A stretch of DNA of 42,163 nt from an uncultured Lachnospiraceae bacterium. GTDB lineage: Bacteria > Bacillota > Clostridia > Lachnospirales > Lachnospiraceae. The position numbers and the translations under genes were made by a program. The stretch covers positions 1-42,163 of the forward strand of contig URUU01000015.1 of assembly GCA_900551235.1 (NCBI GenBank), written 5' to 3'. Below, piece by piece: positions 33,765 through 40,821 of this stretch. Positions within the stretch are counted from its first letter, which is position 1; each line of letters opens with the position of its first letter. The notes below the pieces were generated by a model. The model ran no database searches and was not told the origin of the DNA. It saw only the letters and a program-made list of their open reading frames with translations.

Positions 33765-33936
33765 ATGATGCCTTCCGAATTGCTCCGTACTTCGTACTCC
33801 CACAATTCGTACCATATATTCGCATATCGTGAAGCTTATGCTCCACTTCTATGCTCATATCCGGGCGGGGCACGAAACCATAAAACCACTCCTGTGCAAG
33901 CACATCGTGGTTTTGGGTTTCTGCCCCTAGCATCAT
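33765..33936. repeat. Dispersed palindromic repeat, copy D (FnIII gene leader)
   Basis: A 172-bp element with terminal inverted repeats ATGATGC (33765-33771) and GCATCAT (33930-33936), extendable by one base pair. The left hairpin at 33777-33808 pairs GAATTG and CAATTC around GTAC/GTAC. A right-hand hairpin pairs GGGGC with GCCCC, and AAACCA with TGGTTT inside it. Ends, size and first hairpin match copy B; the middle differs. Confidence 0.65.
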
Positions 33937-33940
33937 TATA
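33935..33940 (-). promoter_or_regulatory. Extended -10 box for the FnIII gene, formed with the repeat end
   Basis: TGATATAAT on the minus strand combines the EamA stop codon TGA with a perfect TATAAT. The last bases of that box are the outer end of repeat copy D. Transcription would start inside the repeat. No -35 stands out. Confidence 0.45.
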
Positions 33941-34846
33941 TCATTTTTCTGCTTTCACCGCTACTCTTTTTGGCAATGGCAGGGAAATTTTTTCAACAAT
34001 CAGGAAAGAACACATCATCAGTACTGCCCCAAGCACAAAACGCATCCCGGGACGTTCTCCCAGCACCAGGATCGAGAGCAGACAACCAAACACACTCTCA
34101 AAAGAAAGGATCACGCCGCTTGTGGACGTTTTCACATATTTCTGCCCGAATACGCTGAGCAGATATGGCACAACCGTACAGAATACCGCCAGATAAGCAA
34201 TGCTTCCGATGTTCATGCCGGACATGGCTGCCGGATGCGGCTCCAGGATCATTGCCGCGGCAAGTCCCAGGATACCGCCCGTCCCGATCTGAAGCATATT
34301 TAACAGAAAGCCATCCTCTTCCCTTGCAAAAATCCCGGTCACAACGATATGGATTGCATAGCATACCGCCGAGAGCAGCGAGATCAGATCGCCTTTGTTG
34401 ATCCCGTCAAAACTTCCAAGTAAAATAAAGCCAAGTCCCACAATGCAGACAAGTGCCGCCAGAATATCTGCCTTCTGCGGCTTTTTCCTTCGGATCACCC
34501 AGTAGATAAGCGGCAGGATCGCCACATAAGATCCTATAATAAAGGAAGATTTCGAAGAAGTCGTGTACTGCAGCCCGACCGTAAAAAATAAAAATTCAAA
34601 ATACAGGACAATGCCCATGATGATCCCCCGCTTTAAGGTGCGGAGGGTCATTTTTTTCATTCTCGGAATGCAGATCAGTGTCATAATAATGCCCGCCAGC
34701 AGAAAGCGAAATGCAAGAAGCCAGATTGGTGAGACATTTTCCAGCGTGTCTTTTAACACGCAAAAGGCACTGCCCCAGGTGAAAGCTGCCAGGAACAGTG
34801 CGAAAATTGCAATTATTTTTTTAGATGAACTGATTTGTTTTTTCAT
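33941..34846 (-). CDS. EamA/DMT-family transporter
   Basis: Inner-membrane carrier of the drug/metabolite superfamily, 301 residues with about ten helices in two EamA repeats (about 12-140 and 155-290). FTWGSAF in helix 1, FLLAGIIM, the SSKSSFIIGSYVAILPL segment and the FESVFGCLLSILVLGERP motif in the second repeat are typical. Substrate cannot be inferred. The ATG lies inside the end of the DUF4250 gene (26-nt overlap) without a strong ribosome site of its own, so translation is probably coupled. Confidence 0.88.
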   Translation of the reverse strand: MKKQISSSKKIIAIFALFLAAFTWGSAFCVLKDTLENVSPIWLLAFRFLLAGIIMTLICIPRMKKMTLRTLKRGIIMGIVLYFEFLFFTVGLQYTTSSKSSFIIGSYVAILPLIYWVIRRKKPQKADILAALVCIVGLGFILLGSFDGINKGDLISLLSAVCYAIHIVVTGIFAREEDGFLLNMLQIGTGGILGLAAAMILEPHPAAMSGMNIGSIAYLAVFCTVVPYLLSVFGQKYVKTSTSGVILSFESVFGCLLSILVLGERPGMRFVLGAVLMMCSFLIVEKISLPLPKRVAVKAEK

Positions 34847-34994
34847 CGTAGTGATAATCTATGCTGTCCATCTTCTCCAGAAGGTTCTGCCGGTTCAGTC
34901 CGCGGCAGGTACACAGTGCCTCCAGTGATTCATAATAGTCACGCAGTTGTGTATTTACATAACTTAACAGTATCATCGGATCTTTTGGAATCAT
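34821..34994 (-). CDS. DUF4250-family small protein
   Basis: A 57-residue ORF starting MIPKDPMILLSYVNTQLRD and ending SIDYHYDEKTNQFI, which is the recognisable DUF4250 pattern of Clostridia and some other anaerobes. AAAGGAG sits 6-7 nt before the ATG. Function is unknown; the predicted structure is a small helical bundle. It lies 43 nt after clpB and overlaps the start of the EamA gene. Confidence 0.85.
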   Translation of the reverse strand: MIPKDPMILLSYVNTQLRDYYESLEALCTCRGLNRQNLLEKMDSIDYHYDEKTNQFI

Positions 34995-35037
34995 AAGTTT
35001 CTCCTTTTTTCAGACTTGCGGAACCCCGGAGCAAATA

Positions 35038-37629
35038 TCATTCGACTTTCATGACTTCCGCCGCCAGTTTTCCGTCTTTCAGACCGATCACGATGGTGTC
35101 TTCTGTCTGTACATTTCCAGAAAGGATCATCCTTGCTGCCAGTGTTTCCACATTTTTCTGGAGGAAACGTTTCAGAGGTCTTGCACCATAGACCGGATCA
35201 TAACCACCGTCTATGATATAGCTTTTTGCCTCATCCGTCAACTGCAGTCTGATCTCCTGGTCTGCAAGTCTGCGGTTCAGATCTGCCATCATCAGATCAA
35301 CGATATTGCCGATGTTTTCTTTTGTCAGCGGCTTGAACATGATAATTTCATCCAGACGGTTTAAAAACTCCGGTCTGAAATGTGCCCGCAGGTCGTTCAT
35401 GACCAGATCCTGGCTCTCTTCACGGATGCTGCCGTCCGGTTCAATGCCATCCAGCAGATAGGACGAACCAATGTTGGATGTCATGATCAGGATCGTATTC
35501 TTGAAATCTACCGTTCTGCCCTGGGAATCGGTGATACGTCCGTCATCAAGTACCTGAAGCAATACGTTAAAGACATCCGGATGTGCTTTCTCGATCTCGT
35601 CAAACAGTACAACAGAGTAAGGTTTTCTTCTGACTGCCTCGGTCAGTTGACCGCCTTCTTCATATCCTACATATCCTGGAGGCGCTCCGATCAGACGGGA
35701 CACAGAATATTTCTCCATGTACTCACTCATATCGATACGCACCATATTCTGCTCATCGTCAAACATGCTCGCTGCCAGTGCTTTTGCAAGCTCCGTCTTG
35801 CCGACGCCGGTAGGTCCAAGGAAGAGAAAGGAACCAATCGGCTTGGTCGGGTCTTTGATACCGGCTTTGGAACGAATGATCGCATCGGTCACTTTCCTGA
35901 CACCGTCTTCCTGTCCGATGACACGTTTGTGCAGCTCGTCATCCAGATGCAGGATCTTGGTACGCTCACCTTCGGTCAGTTTTGCAACCGGAATACCGGT
36001 CCATCTGGAAATGATCCTTGCAATCTCTTCGTCTGTAACACGGTCATGTACCAGCGACAGATCTTTGCTTTTGACCTTTTCTTCCTCAATCTCCAACTGT
36101 TTCTGAAGTTTCGGCAGTTCGCCGTACTGCAGTTCTGCTGCCCTGTTCAGATCATAACTTCTCTGTGCTTTCTCGATCTCTTTATTCATATTTTCGATCT
36201 TTTCACGCAGCACAGACAGATTTTCTACGGAATGTTTCTCGTTGTCCCACTGAGCTTTCTTTCCTGCAAAGGATTCCCTCTGCTCTGCCAGCTCTTTCTG
36301 CAGGTTCTCCAGACGCTCCGCACTTAATTTATCGGTCTCCTTTTTCAGGGCTGCCTCCTCGATCTCCATCTGCATGATCTTTCTGCGCTGTTCATCCAGC
36401 TCCGTTGGCATGGAATCCAGCTCCGTCTTGATCAGGGCACATGCTTCATCGACCAGGTCGATCGCTTTATCCGGCAGGAAACGGTCGGAAATATAACGAT
36501 GGGAAAGGGTCGCAGCCGCTACCAGTGCACTGTCTGTGATCTTTACGCCATGATAAACTTCATAACGGTCTTTTAATCCACGCAGAATGGAAATCGTATC
36601 TTCCACACTCGGCTCATCTACCATAACCGGCTGGAATCTTCGCTCCAGTGCGGCATCTTTCTCAATATACTGACGGTATTCATCCAGCGTTGTCGCACCG
36701 ATACAGTGCAGCTCGCCTCGTGCCAGCATCGGTTTTAACATATTGCCGGCATCCATCGCTCCGTCTGTCTTTCCGGCTCCGACGATCAGATGCAGCTCAT
36801 CGATAAAGAGGATGATCTGACCATCGCTTTTTTTCACTTCTTCCAGAACGGCTTTCAGTCGCTCTTCAAACTCGCCGCGGTATTTGGCACCAGCTACCAG
36901 TGCTCCCATATCCAGGGCGAAAATCTTTTTATCTTTCAGTCCCTCCGGCACATCACCGCGGACGATACGCTGTGCCAGACCCTCTACGGCTGCCGTTTTA
37001 CCGACACCAGGCTCACCGATCAGCACCGGATTGTTTTTCGTTTTTCTAGAAAGAATACGTATCACATTGCGGATCTCCGCATCTCGTCCGATCACCGGAT
37101 CCAGTTTCTGATTTCTTGCTTTTTCCACCAGATCCTGGCCATATTTATTTAACGTGTCATAAGTTGCCTCCGGGTTGTCCGTCGTCACACGCTGGTTGCC
37201 GCGTACGGTGGAAAGTGCCTGCAGGAAGCGTTCTCTTGTAATCCCGAACTCCTGGAAAAGTTTTTTGATCTCCGGACTTGAATTTTTTATCATCGACAGG
37301 AACAGATGCTCTACGGAAACATATTCATCTCCCATAGCTTTTGCCTCGTCCTCTGCCTGAACAAGTACCTTGTTTAAATACTGTCCGATGTAAACCTGTC
37401 CGCCGGAAACCTTGGTACGTTTCTCAAGTGCGGACTCGACTGCATCGGTAAAGTACGTTTTATCAATCTCCATCTTCTCGATCATCTTGAGGATGAGACT
37501 GTCTTCCTGTTTTAGCAGAGCATAGAGCAGATGCTCCTGCTCAATCTCCTGATTGCCATATTCATAAGCCAGTTTCTCAAGGCTGTTGACAGCCTCGATA
37601 GATTTCTGTGTAAATTTACTGATATTCAT
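35038..37629 (-). CDS. clpB: Chaperone ClpB, protein disaggregase
   Basis: Hexameric AAA+ unfoldase that, with DnaK, pulls apart aggregates. The 863-residue protein has the two Clp-N repeats (1-145), nucleotide domain 1 with GEPGVGKTA (about 205) and Walker B ILFIDELH, the long coiled-coil M-domain (about 410-525), then nucleotide domain 2 with GPTGVGKTE (about 605) and VVLFDEIEKAHPDV. The M-domain distinguishes it from ClpC and ClpA. AGGAGG precedes the ATG. Expression is from a promoter overlapped by a CIRCE operator. Confidence 0.97.
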   Translation of the reverse strand: MNISKFTQKSIEAVNSLEKLAYEYGNQEIEQEHLLYALLKQEDSLILKMIEKMEIDKTYFTDAVESALEKRTKVSGGQVYIGQYLNKVLVQAEDEAKAMGDEYVSVEHLFLSMIKNSSPEIKKLFQEFGITRERFLQALSTVRGNQRVTTDNPEATYDTLNKYGQDLVEKARNQKLDPVIGRDAEIRNVIRILSRKTKNNPVLIGEPGVGKTAAVEGLAQRIVRGDVPEGLKDKKIFALDMGALVAGAKYRGEFEERLKAVLEEVKKSDGQIILFIDELHLIVGAGKTDGAMDAGNMLKPMLARGELHCIGATTLDEYRQYIEKDAALERRFQPVMVDEPSVEDTISILRGLKDRYEVYHGVKITDSALVAAATLSHRYISDRFLPDKAIDLVDEACALIKTELDSMPTELDEQRRKIMQMEIEEAALKKETDKLSAERLENLQKELAEQRESFAGKKAQWDNEKHSVENLSVLREKIENMNKEIEKAQRSYDLNRAAELQYGELPKLQKQLEIEEEKVKSKDLSLVHDRVTDEEIARIISRWTGIPVAKLTEGERTKILHLDDELHKRVIGQEDGVRKVTDAIIRSKAGIKDPTKPIGSFLFLGPTGVGKTELAKALAASMFDDEQNMVRIDMSEYMEKYSVSRLIGAPPGYVGYEEGGQLTEAVRRKPYSVVLFDEIEKAHPDVFNVLLQVLDDGRITDSQGRTVDFKNTILIMTSNIGSSYLLDGIEPDGSIREESQDLVMNDLRAHFRPEFLNRLDEIIMFKPLTKENIGNIVDLMMADLNRRLADQEIRLQLTDEAKSYIIDGGYDPVYGARPLKRFLQKNVETLAARMILSGNVQTEDTIVIGLKDGKLAAEVMKVE

Positions 37630-37679
37630 AAAAACACCTCCTGTTTGCCAGATGTTATATGTTTCTTTGTTCTATTGAG

Positions 37680-37708
37680 AATATAACACTCTTTATTAGC
37701 ACTGTCAA
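37680..37708 (-). promoter_or_regulatory. clpB promoter
   Basis: On the minus strand, a consensus TTGACA (37703-37708) and TATATT (37680-37685) are spaced 17 nt apart. The -35 box lies inside the CIRCE operator. Confidence 0.8.
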
Positions 37709-37722
37709 GAGGTGAGTGCTAA
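37696..37722. promoter_or_regulatory. CIRCE operator (HrcA binding site)
   Basis: TTAGCACTG (37696-37704), a 9-nt spacer, and GAGTGCTAA (37714-37722) match the CIRCE consensus with one mismatch. It overlaps the -35 of the clpB promoter, so HrcA would block RNA polymerase directly. This predicts heat-shock control of clpB by HrcA rather than CtsR. Confidence 0.92.
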
Positions 37723-37805
37723 TTTTTTGTGAAGAATTTGTGAAGTCTTGATTTTATGGCTTCACAGGGGATTCTCACTTACTTTCGCACTCGATTTTCT
37801 TGATT

Positions 37806-37894
37806 TTACACCATTTTTACACCATTTCATTTGATTTTGGTGTAACACTCATTTTCTTTACACCAAATTACACCATCGACTTACATTTACACCA
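37806..37894. repeat. Cluster of TTACACCA sites at the integrase 3' end
   Basis: Five direct copies of TTACACCA (starting at 37806, 37817, 37858, 37868 and 37887) and one inverted copy (37838-37845) fall within 89 bp. The last one covers the true stop codon of the integrase gene. Position and iteration fit arm-type integrase-binding sites next to an attachment site; this is inference. Confidence 0.55.
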
Positions 37895-39163
37895 CAGCAG
37901 GTACAGTTTCCGGCAGATTCATTTTTGACATCTCATTTTCTACATGAGTCATTTCAGCGATATGATTGTAGATATTCATAGTGATCTTCGCATCAGAATG
38001 GTCTTCGCTCCGCTACGGTCGGTGCTTAACGGATGTCCACCGGACATCCAGCACCCCATCACATACTGCATAACTTTCGGATTAACATTATTCTCACCCA
38101 ATCTGGTACATCCTGTGTGACGAAGAATGTGTGCAGATATATGAGGCATCAGTTCTGGCTCCCTGTTCTCATTTTCCGCCAATATTGTTTCTCTCTTATT
38201 ATAGGCATTAACGATATTCTTCAGAAAACTATTCACACCTGCTGGCATAATCGGACGCCCATGTTTTGTGTTAAAAATAAAACCACTGCGTCTACCAATC
38301 TCTACATTACTCTGCAATCCCAACATCAAATTTAATTCTTTCTGCTTACGAAACGCATCATATACGGTCTGAGTCATAGGAATTGTTCTGATTCCAGCAT
38401 CCGTTTTTGTCTCCGAATCATGGAAACAATAACCTTCTTCTCCCTCATAATAAACAAGCTGTCCATTCACATGAATTTCCCGGTTTTTCATGTCCACATC
38501 CGACCAGGTCAATCCGATTGTTTCACTTATTCTCAGGCAGGCTCCAAACATAATCTGCATCATTGGCAAATGCGGCTTATACACCTTACTGTTCTCCACA
38601 AATTTCAGAAGCTTCTCTTGTTGTTCCAACGTTAATGCCTCTTTCTCCTTTGCAGCAGCACCATAATCGCCAAGAGTTCCTGTTACCGGATTTTTACGGA
38701 TAATCCCATCCTCCACAGCCATATTAAATGCCGGGTTTAATAAAGCATACATACTTTTAATCGTACTGTGTGCCAAACCCTCATCCGAAAGTCCTGAAAA
38801 AAATGTCCGTACATGAGATGTCTTAAAATCAACAACACGGATATTTCCAAGAGTATTTTTTATCCGATAATTCCATGTTCGCCAGTAGTCCTTTTTTGTT
38901 TTTTCCCGGATATTCTTTGTCGCCATATATCGCTCAAATAATCCATTTACCGTCAATTTCTTTACAGATGTGTCCGTAATAAGCTGATCATCAATATCTT
39001 TATTGATTTTCTTTTCCTGCTCACGCAGACTTGCCAAATCCATGTCATAGATTGTAACACGTTTTCCGGTAATCTCATCTTTGTAACGATACATATAACG
39101 TCCGTCTGGACGCTGACTTTCTCCTGTTTTTAAATTTCTGCCTTTATTGTCTTTTCTTGCCAT
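37887..39163 (-). pseudogene. int: Tn916-type tyrosine integrase, disrupted by a 53-bp insertion
   Basis: Site-specific recombinase of a conjugative transposon. The N-terminus (MARKDNKGRNLKTGESQRPDGRYMYRYKD) matches the Tn916 Int arm-binding domain. A SAM-like core-binding domain lies at about 60-160. The catalytic domain has Arg in CLRISETIGLTWSDV, Lys in TKTDAGIRTIPM, and HILRHTGCTR. After VMG the frame is broken by 53 inserted bases (38001-38053), giving a false C-terminus that stops at 37976. Beyond the insert the original tail is still readable: HSDAKITMNIYNHI with the catalytic Tyr, ending at 37887. As written, the product lacks the last catalytic His and the Tyr. The start is the third in-frame ATG, with AAAGGA 9 nt upstream. 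Confidence 0.85.
38001..38053. mobile_element. 53-bp palindromic insertion inside the integrase gene
   Basis: Exactly 53 bases separate the GGG codon of VMG from the CAT codon of the conserved HSDAKITM continuation. The insert holds GGATGTCC/GGACATCC (38031-38049) nested in GGTGCT/AGCACC (38021-38055). A GC-rich unpaired side (38001-38020) includes CTTCGCTCCGCTACGG. It carries no ORF. It looks like a small palindromic mobile repeat; the mechanism is unknown. Confidence 0.75.
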
Positions 39164-39181
39164 ACTAATCATTCCTTTCAC

Positions 39182-39346
39182 ATTCGTTGTTTGTTATTCG
39201 GAATGATTTTTGTCCTGTTCGTATCAGTCATAATCTGTCTGATATCTGTTCACAGATTAACATAATATTTTAGGATTTCCAAGGATAAATTCTTGAAAAA
39301 CACTAATTTTTCTTTGCACTCTCATTCCGAAGGAAATTCGTTGTTT
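39182..39346. repeat. Paired direct and inverted repeats between xis and int
   Basis: ATTCGTTGTTT occurs twice in the same orientation (39182-39192 and 39336-39346). TTCGGAATGA (39197-39206) is inverted as TCATTCCGAA (39322-39331). A further hairpin AATCTGT/ACAGATT lies near 39231-39258. Xis-binding repeats are found at comparable places in Tn916, so these may be excisionase sites. Confidence 0.4.
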
Positions 39347-39363
39347 TCTCCTGTTCTCATCCA

Positions 39364-39558
39364 TTACACTGCCATTGCATCAAGATATTTTTTTATCTTA
39401 TCTACGTTATAGAGAACACGTCTGCCAACAATGATCTTTGCTTCTGCACAGTCTGCAATTTTTCTTGCTGTGACAGCACCACAGGATAACATTGCCATTA
39501 AGCCTTCAATGTCCACAGTCAGACGATTTTCCGTGTTATACTCTGTTGTCTTTCTCAT
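39364..39558 (-). CDS. xis: Excisionase-like small DNA-binding protein
   Basis: A 64-residue protein with a MerR-like/HTH_17 helix-turn-helix pattern: VDIEGLMAMLSCGAVTARKI as the helices and AKIIVGRRVLYNVDKIKKYL as the wing and following helix. This is the usual excisionase or transposon-encoded DNA-binding partner upstream of a Tn916-type integrase. The start is set at the ATG at 39558, which has AGGAGG 10 nt upstream; the ATG three codons earlier is too close to that site. A 200-nt gap with repeats separates it from int. Confidence 0.75.
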   Translation of the reverse strand: MRKTTEYNTENRLTVDIEGLMAMLSCGAVTARKIADCAEAKIIVGRRVLYNVDKIKKYLDAMAV

Positions 39559-39636
39559 GATGCACATACCTCCTTTCCTCCGTATTCTTTTGCATCACCT
39601 CCCAGACAGCGGTTTCATGCCCGTTGTCAGTACATT

Positions 39637-39804
39637 CTACTTTTTGATTGCATTTTTTGATGATTTTCCATTCTGTTCGGCGTGTTGGCTTCCGTTCGTA
39701 TAGGCGGCGTCAACGTTACAGTTGACCTCTATCAGAATTTTTCTGAATGCTGGCAGCGCCTTCTCGAGCATACCAGCCGTTGCCGGAGTATCTTCGATTT
39801 CCAC
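39637..39804 (-). pseudogene. Relic of a small transposon ORF
   Basis: An open frame of 55 codons reads VEIEDTPATAGMLEKALP, then FRKILIEVNCNVDAAYTNG, and ends with a lysine-rich tail at a TAG (39637-39639). It is preceded in frame by KDNTEFHRCTRE but interrupted by a TAG at 39808-39810 and lacks a convincing ATG and ribosome site. It looks like a decayed small gene of the element's regulatory module. Another relic is readable at about 39940-40000 (KIKFFYEKYDLIASATCD). Family unknown. Confidence 0.35.
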
Positions 39805-40004
39805 ATACTACTCTCTGGTACAGCGGTGGAACTCTGTGTTGTCCTTTCATCCCCTAAGGGTACCTATACAGCTCATTTAATTTTCAATGTGCGTAAAAGA
39901 TCTTGACTTCCTATTCAAAACCTTCTTCTACTAATCACACGTGGCAGAGGCGATAAGGTCATATTTTTCATAAAAAAATTTGATTTTTTTATCTCCACCT
40001 TGTT
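39805..40004. other. Leftward leader region without intact gene
   Basis: Together with flanking parts of 39559-40160, this stretch holds no intact gene. It contains the relic frames described at 39637-39804 and about 39940-40000, an AAGGTGGAGAT ribosome-site-like sequence followed by ATC where ATG would be expected, and AT-rich DNA next to the promoters. Confidence 0.4.
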
Positions 40005-40024
40005 TATTCGCTTTTATGCGAATA
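40005..40024. promoter_or_regulatory. Palindromic operator 1
   Basis: TATTCGC and GCGAATA are separated by 6 nt, giving a perfect 20-bp inverted repeat. It lies just downstream of the leftward promoter's -10 box, within the early transcribed region, and matches operator 2. Confidence 0.65.
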
Positions 40025-40038
40025 TTGATTATGCTGTC

Positions 40039-40067
40039 ATTATATTTCGCTTCAATGTTAATGTCAA
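40039..40067 (-). promoter_or_regulatory. Consensus leftward promoter
   Basis: On the minus strand, a perfect TTGACA (40062-40067) and a perfect TATAAT (40039-40044) are exactly 17 nt apart. It points toward xis and int, and is flanked by operator 1 downstream and operator 2 upstream. Confidence 0.85.
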
Positions 40068-40073
40068 GTATTT

Positions 40074-40093
40074 TATTCGCTTATTTGCGAATC
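40074..40093. promoter_or_regulatory. Palindromic operator 2
   Basis: ATTCGC and GCGAAT are separated by 6 nt, the same half-site and spacing as operator 1, 69 bp away centre to centre. It lies between the two divergent -35 boxes, 6-7 nt from each. Confidence 0.65.
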
Positions 40094-40099
40094 TTTCTG

Positions 40100-40128
40100 T
40101 TTACATTCTGAGATTTTGATAGTAAAAT
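40100..40128 (+). promoter_or_regulatory. Rightward promoter of the XRE regulator
   Basis: TTTACA (40100-40105) and TAAAAT (40123-40128) are 17 nt apart, 33 nt before the regulator start codon. Confidence 0.75.
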
Positions 40129-40160
40129 GGAATTATCAAATAGAAAGCAGGAAATCTGAT

Positions 40161-40721
40161 ATGACGATTGGTGATAAAATAAAAAGAATCCGGACATTCC
40201 GGAATATGACACAGGCTGAACTCGGTGCTGCTCTTGGCTGGGGCGATAAAGGGGCAAACCGCCTTGCCCAATACGAAACCAACTACCGGGTTCCCCGTAA
40301 AGATCTGGTTACTGAAATGGCTAAGATTTTGGATGTGAATCCACTGACACTGCATGAACCAACTACGATGAATGCTTCTGAACTGATGGAAATCCTGTTC
40401 TGGATTGACGAATTTAATCCGGGCATGATCAATCTTTTTCAACTAGAAACTTATCCAGGCGAAAAATCAAATTCCAGTGACGATACAGCTATCCGCTATC
40501 ATAATTCCGACAGCTGGCCTGCTCATCCACCTGTTGGCATGTGGTTTAATTATGGGATTCTTAATGATTTTTTGAAAGAATGGACAATTAGAAAAGAAGA
40601 ACTGAAATCCGGCGAGATTACCCAAGATGAATATTTTGAATGGAAAATTAACTGGCCTCAGACATGTGATGACTGCGGTAAACGGGAACCGTCAAAGCAG
40701 TGGAGAAATTTATATAAATAA
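40161..40721 (+). CDS. XRE-family helix-turn-helix transcriptional regulator
   Basis: A 186-residue regulator. The N-terminal HTH (about 1-60) reads MTIGDKIKRIRTFRNMTQAE, then ALGWGDKGANRLAQYE, then PRKDLVTEMAKILDV, which is typical of Cro/CI-like domains. The C-terminal region (about 70-186) has no recognised domain but contains CDDCGK, a possible half zinc-binding knuckle. The start is the ATG at 40161 with AGGA upstream; 15 in-frame codons upstream overlap the promoter and are rejected. Its position, divergent from the excision genes, parallels the regulator of Tn916-like elements. It is the best candidate to bind the twin operators. Confidence 0.82.
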   Translation: MTIGDKIKRIRTFRNMTQAELGAALGWGDKGANRLAQYETNYRVPRKDLVTEMAKILDVNPLTLHEPTTMNASELMEILFWIDEFNPGMINLFQLETYPGEKSNSSDDTAIRYHNSDSWPAHPPVGMWFNYGILNDFLKEWTIRKEELKSGEITQDEYFEWKINWPQTCDDCGKREPSKQWRNLYK

Positions 40722-40724
40722 TTC

Positions 40725-40764
40725 AAAGACCGAAACTCTCCATCTTGCTTTGAATTTCGGTCTT
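40725..40764 (+). terminator. Terminator after the XRE regulator
   Basis: AAGACCGAAA pairs perfectly with TTTCGGTCTT (40755-40764), starting 4 nt after the regulator stop codon. An alternative outer pairing ATTCAAAG/CTTTGAAT is possible. The downstream T-run is short. Confidence 0.6.
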
Positions 40765-40821
40765 CTTAAAACTCATTCATAACCGGTCAGTACTTTCACG
40801 GTTGCTATAAATGTTGCTCTT

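Noticed and set aside
37740..37765. Terminator or CRISPR-like repeat at GTGAAG/CTTCAC between clpB and int
   Set aside because: The stem is only 6 bp with no T-run and no regular spacing; repeats and spacers are absent.
38001..38053. Translational bypassing across the 53-nt hairpin in int (as in T4 gene 60)
   Set aside because: Bypassing needs matching take-off and landing codons. Here GGG precedes the gap and GAC ends it, so there is no match. A disrupting insertion is simpler.
39682..39906. 74-residue plus-strand ORF
   Set aside because: It has no ribosome site, its composition is not protein-like, and it runs antisense to a better, though decayed, minus-strand frame.
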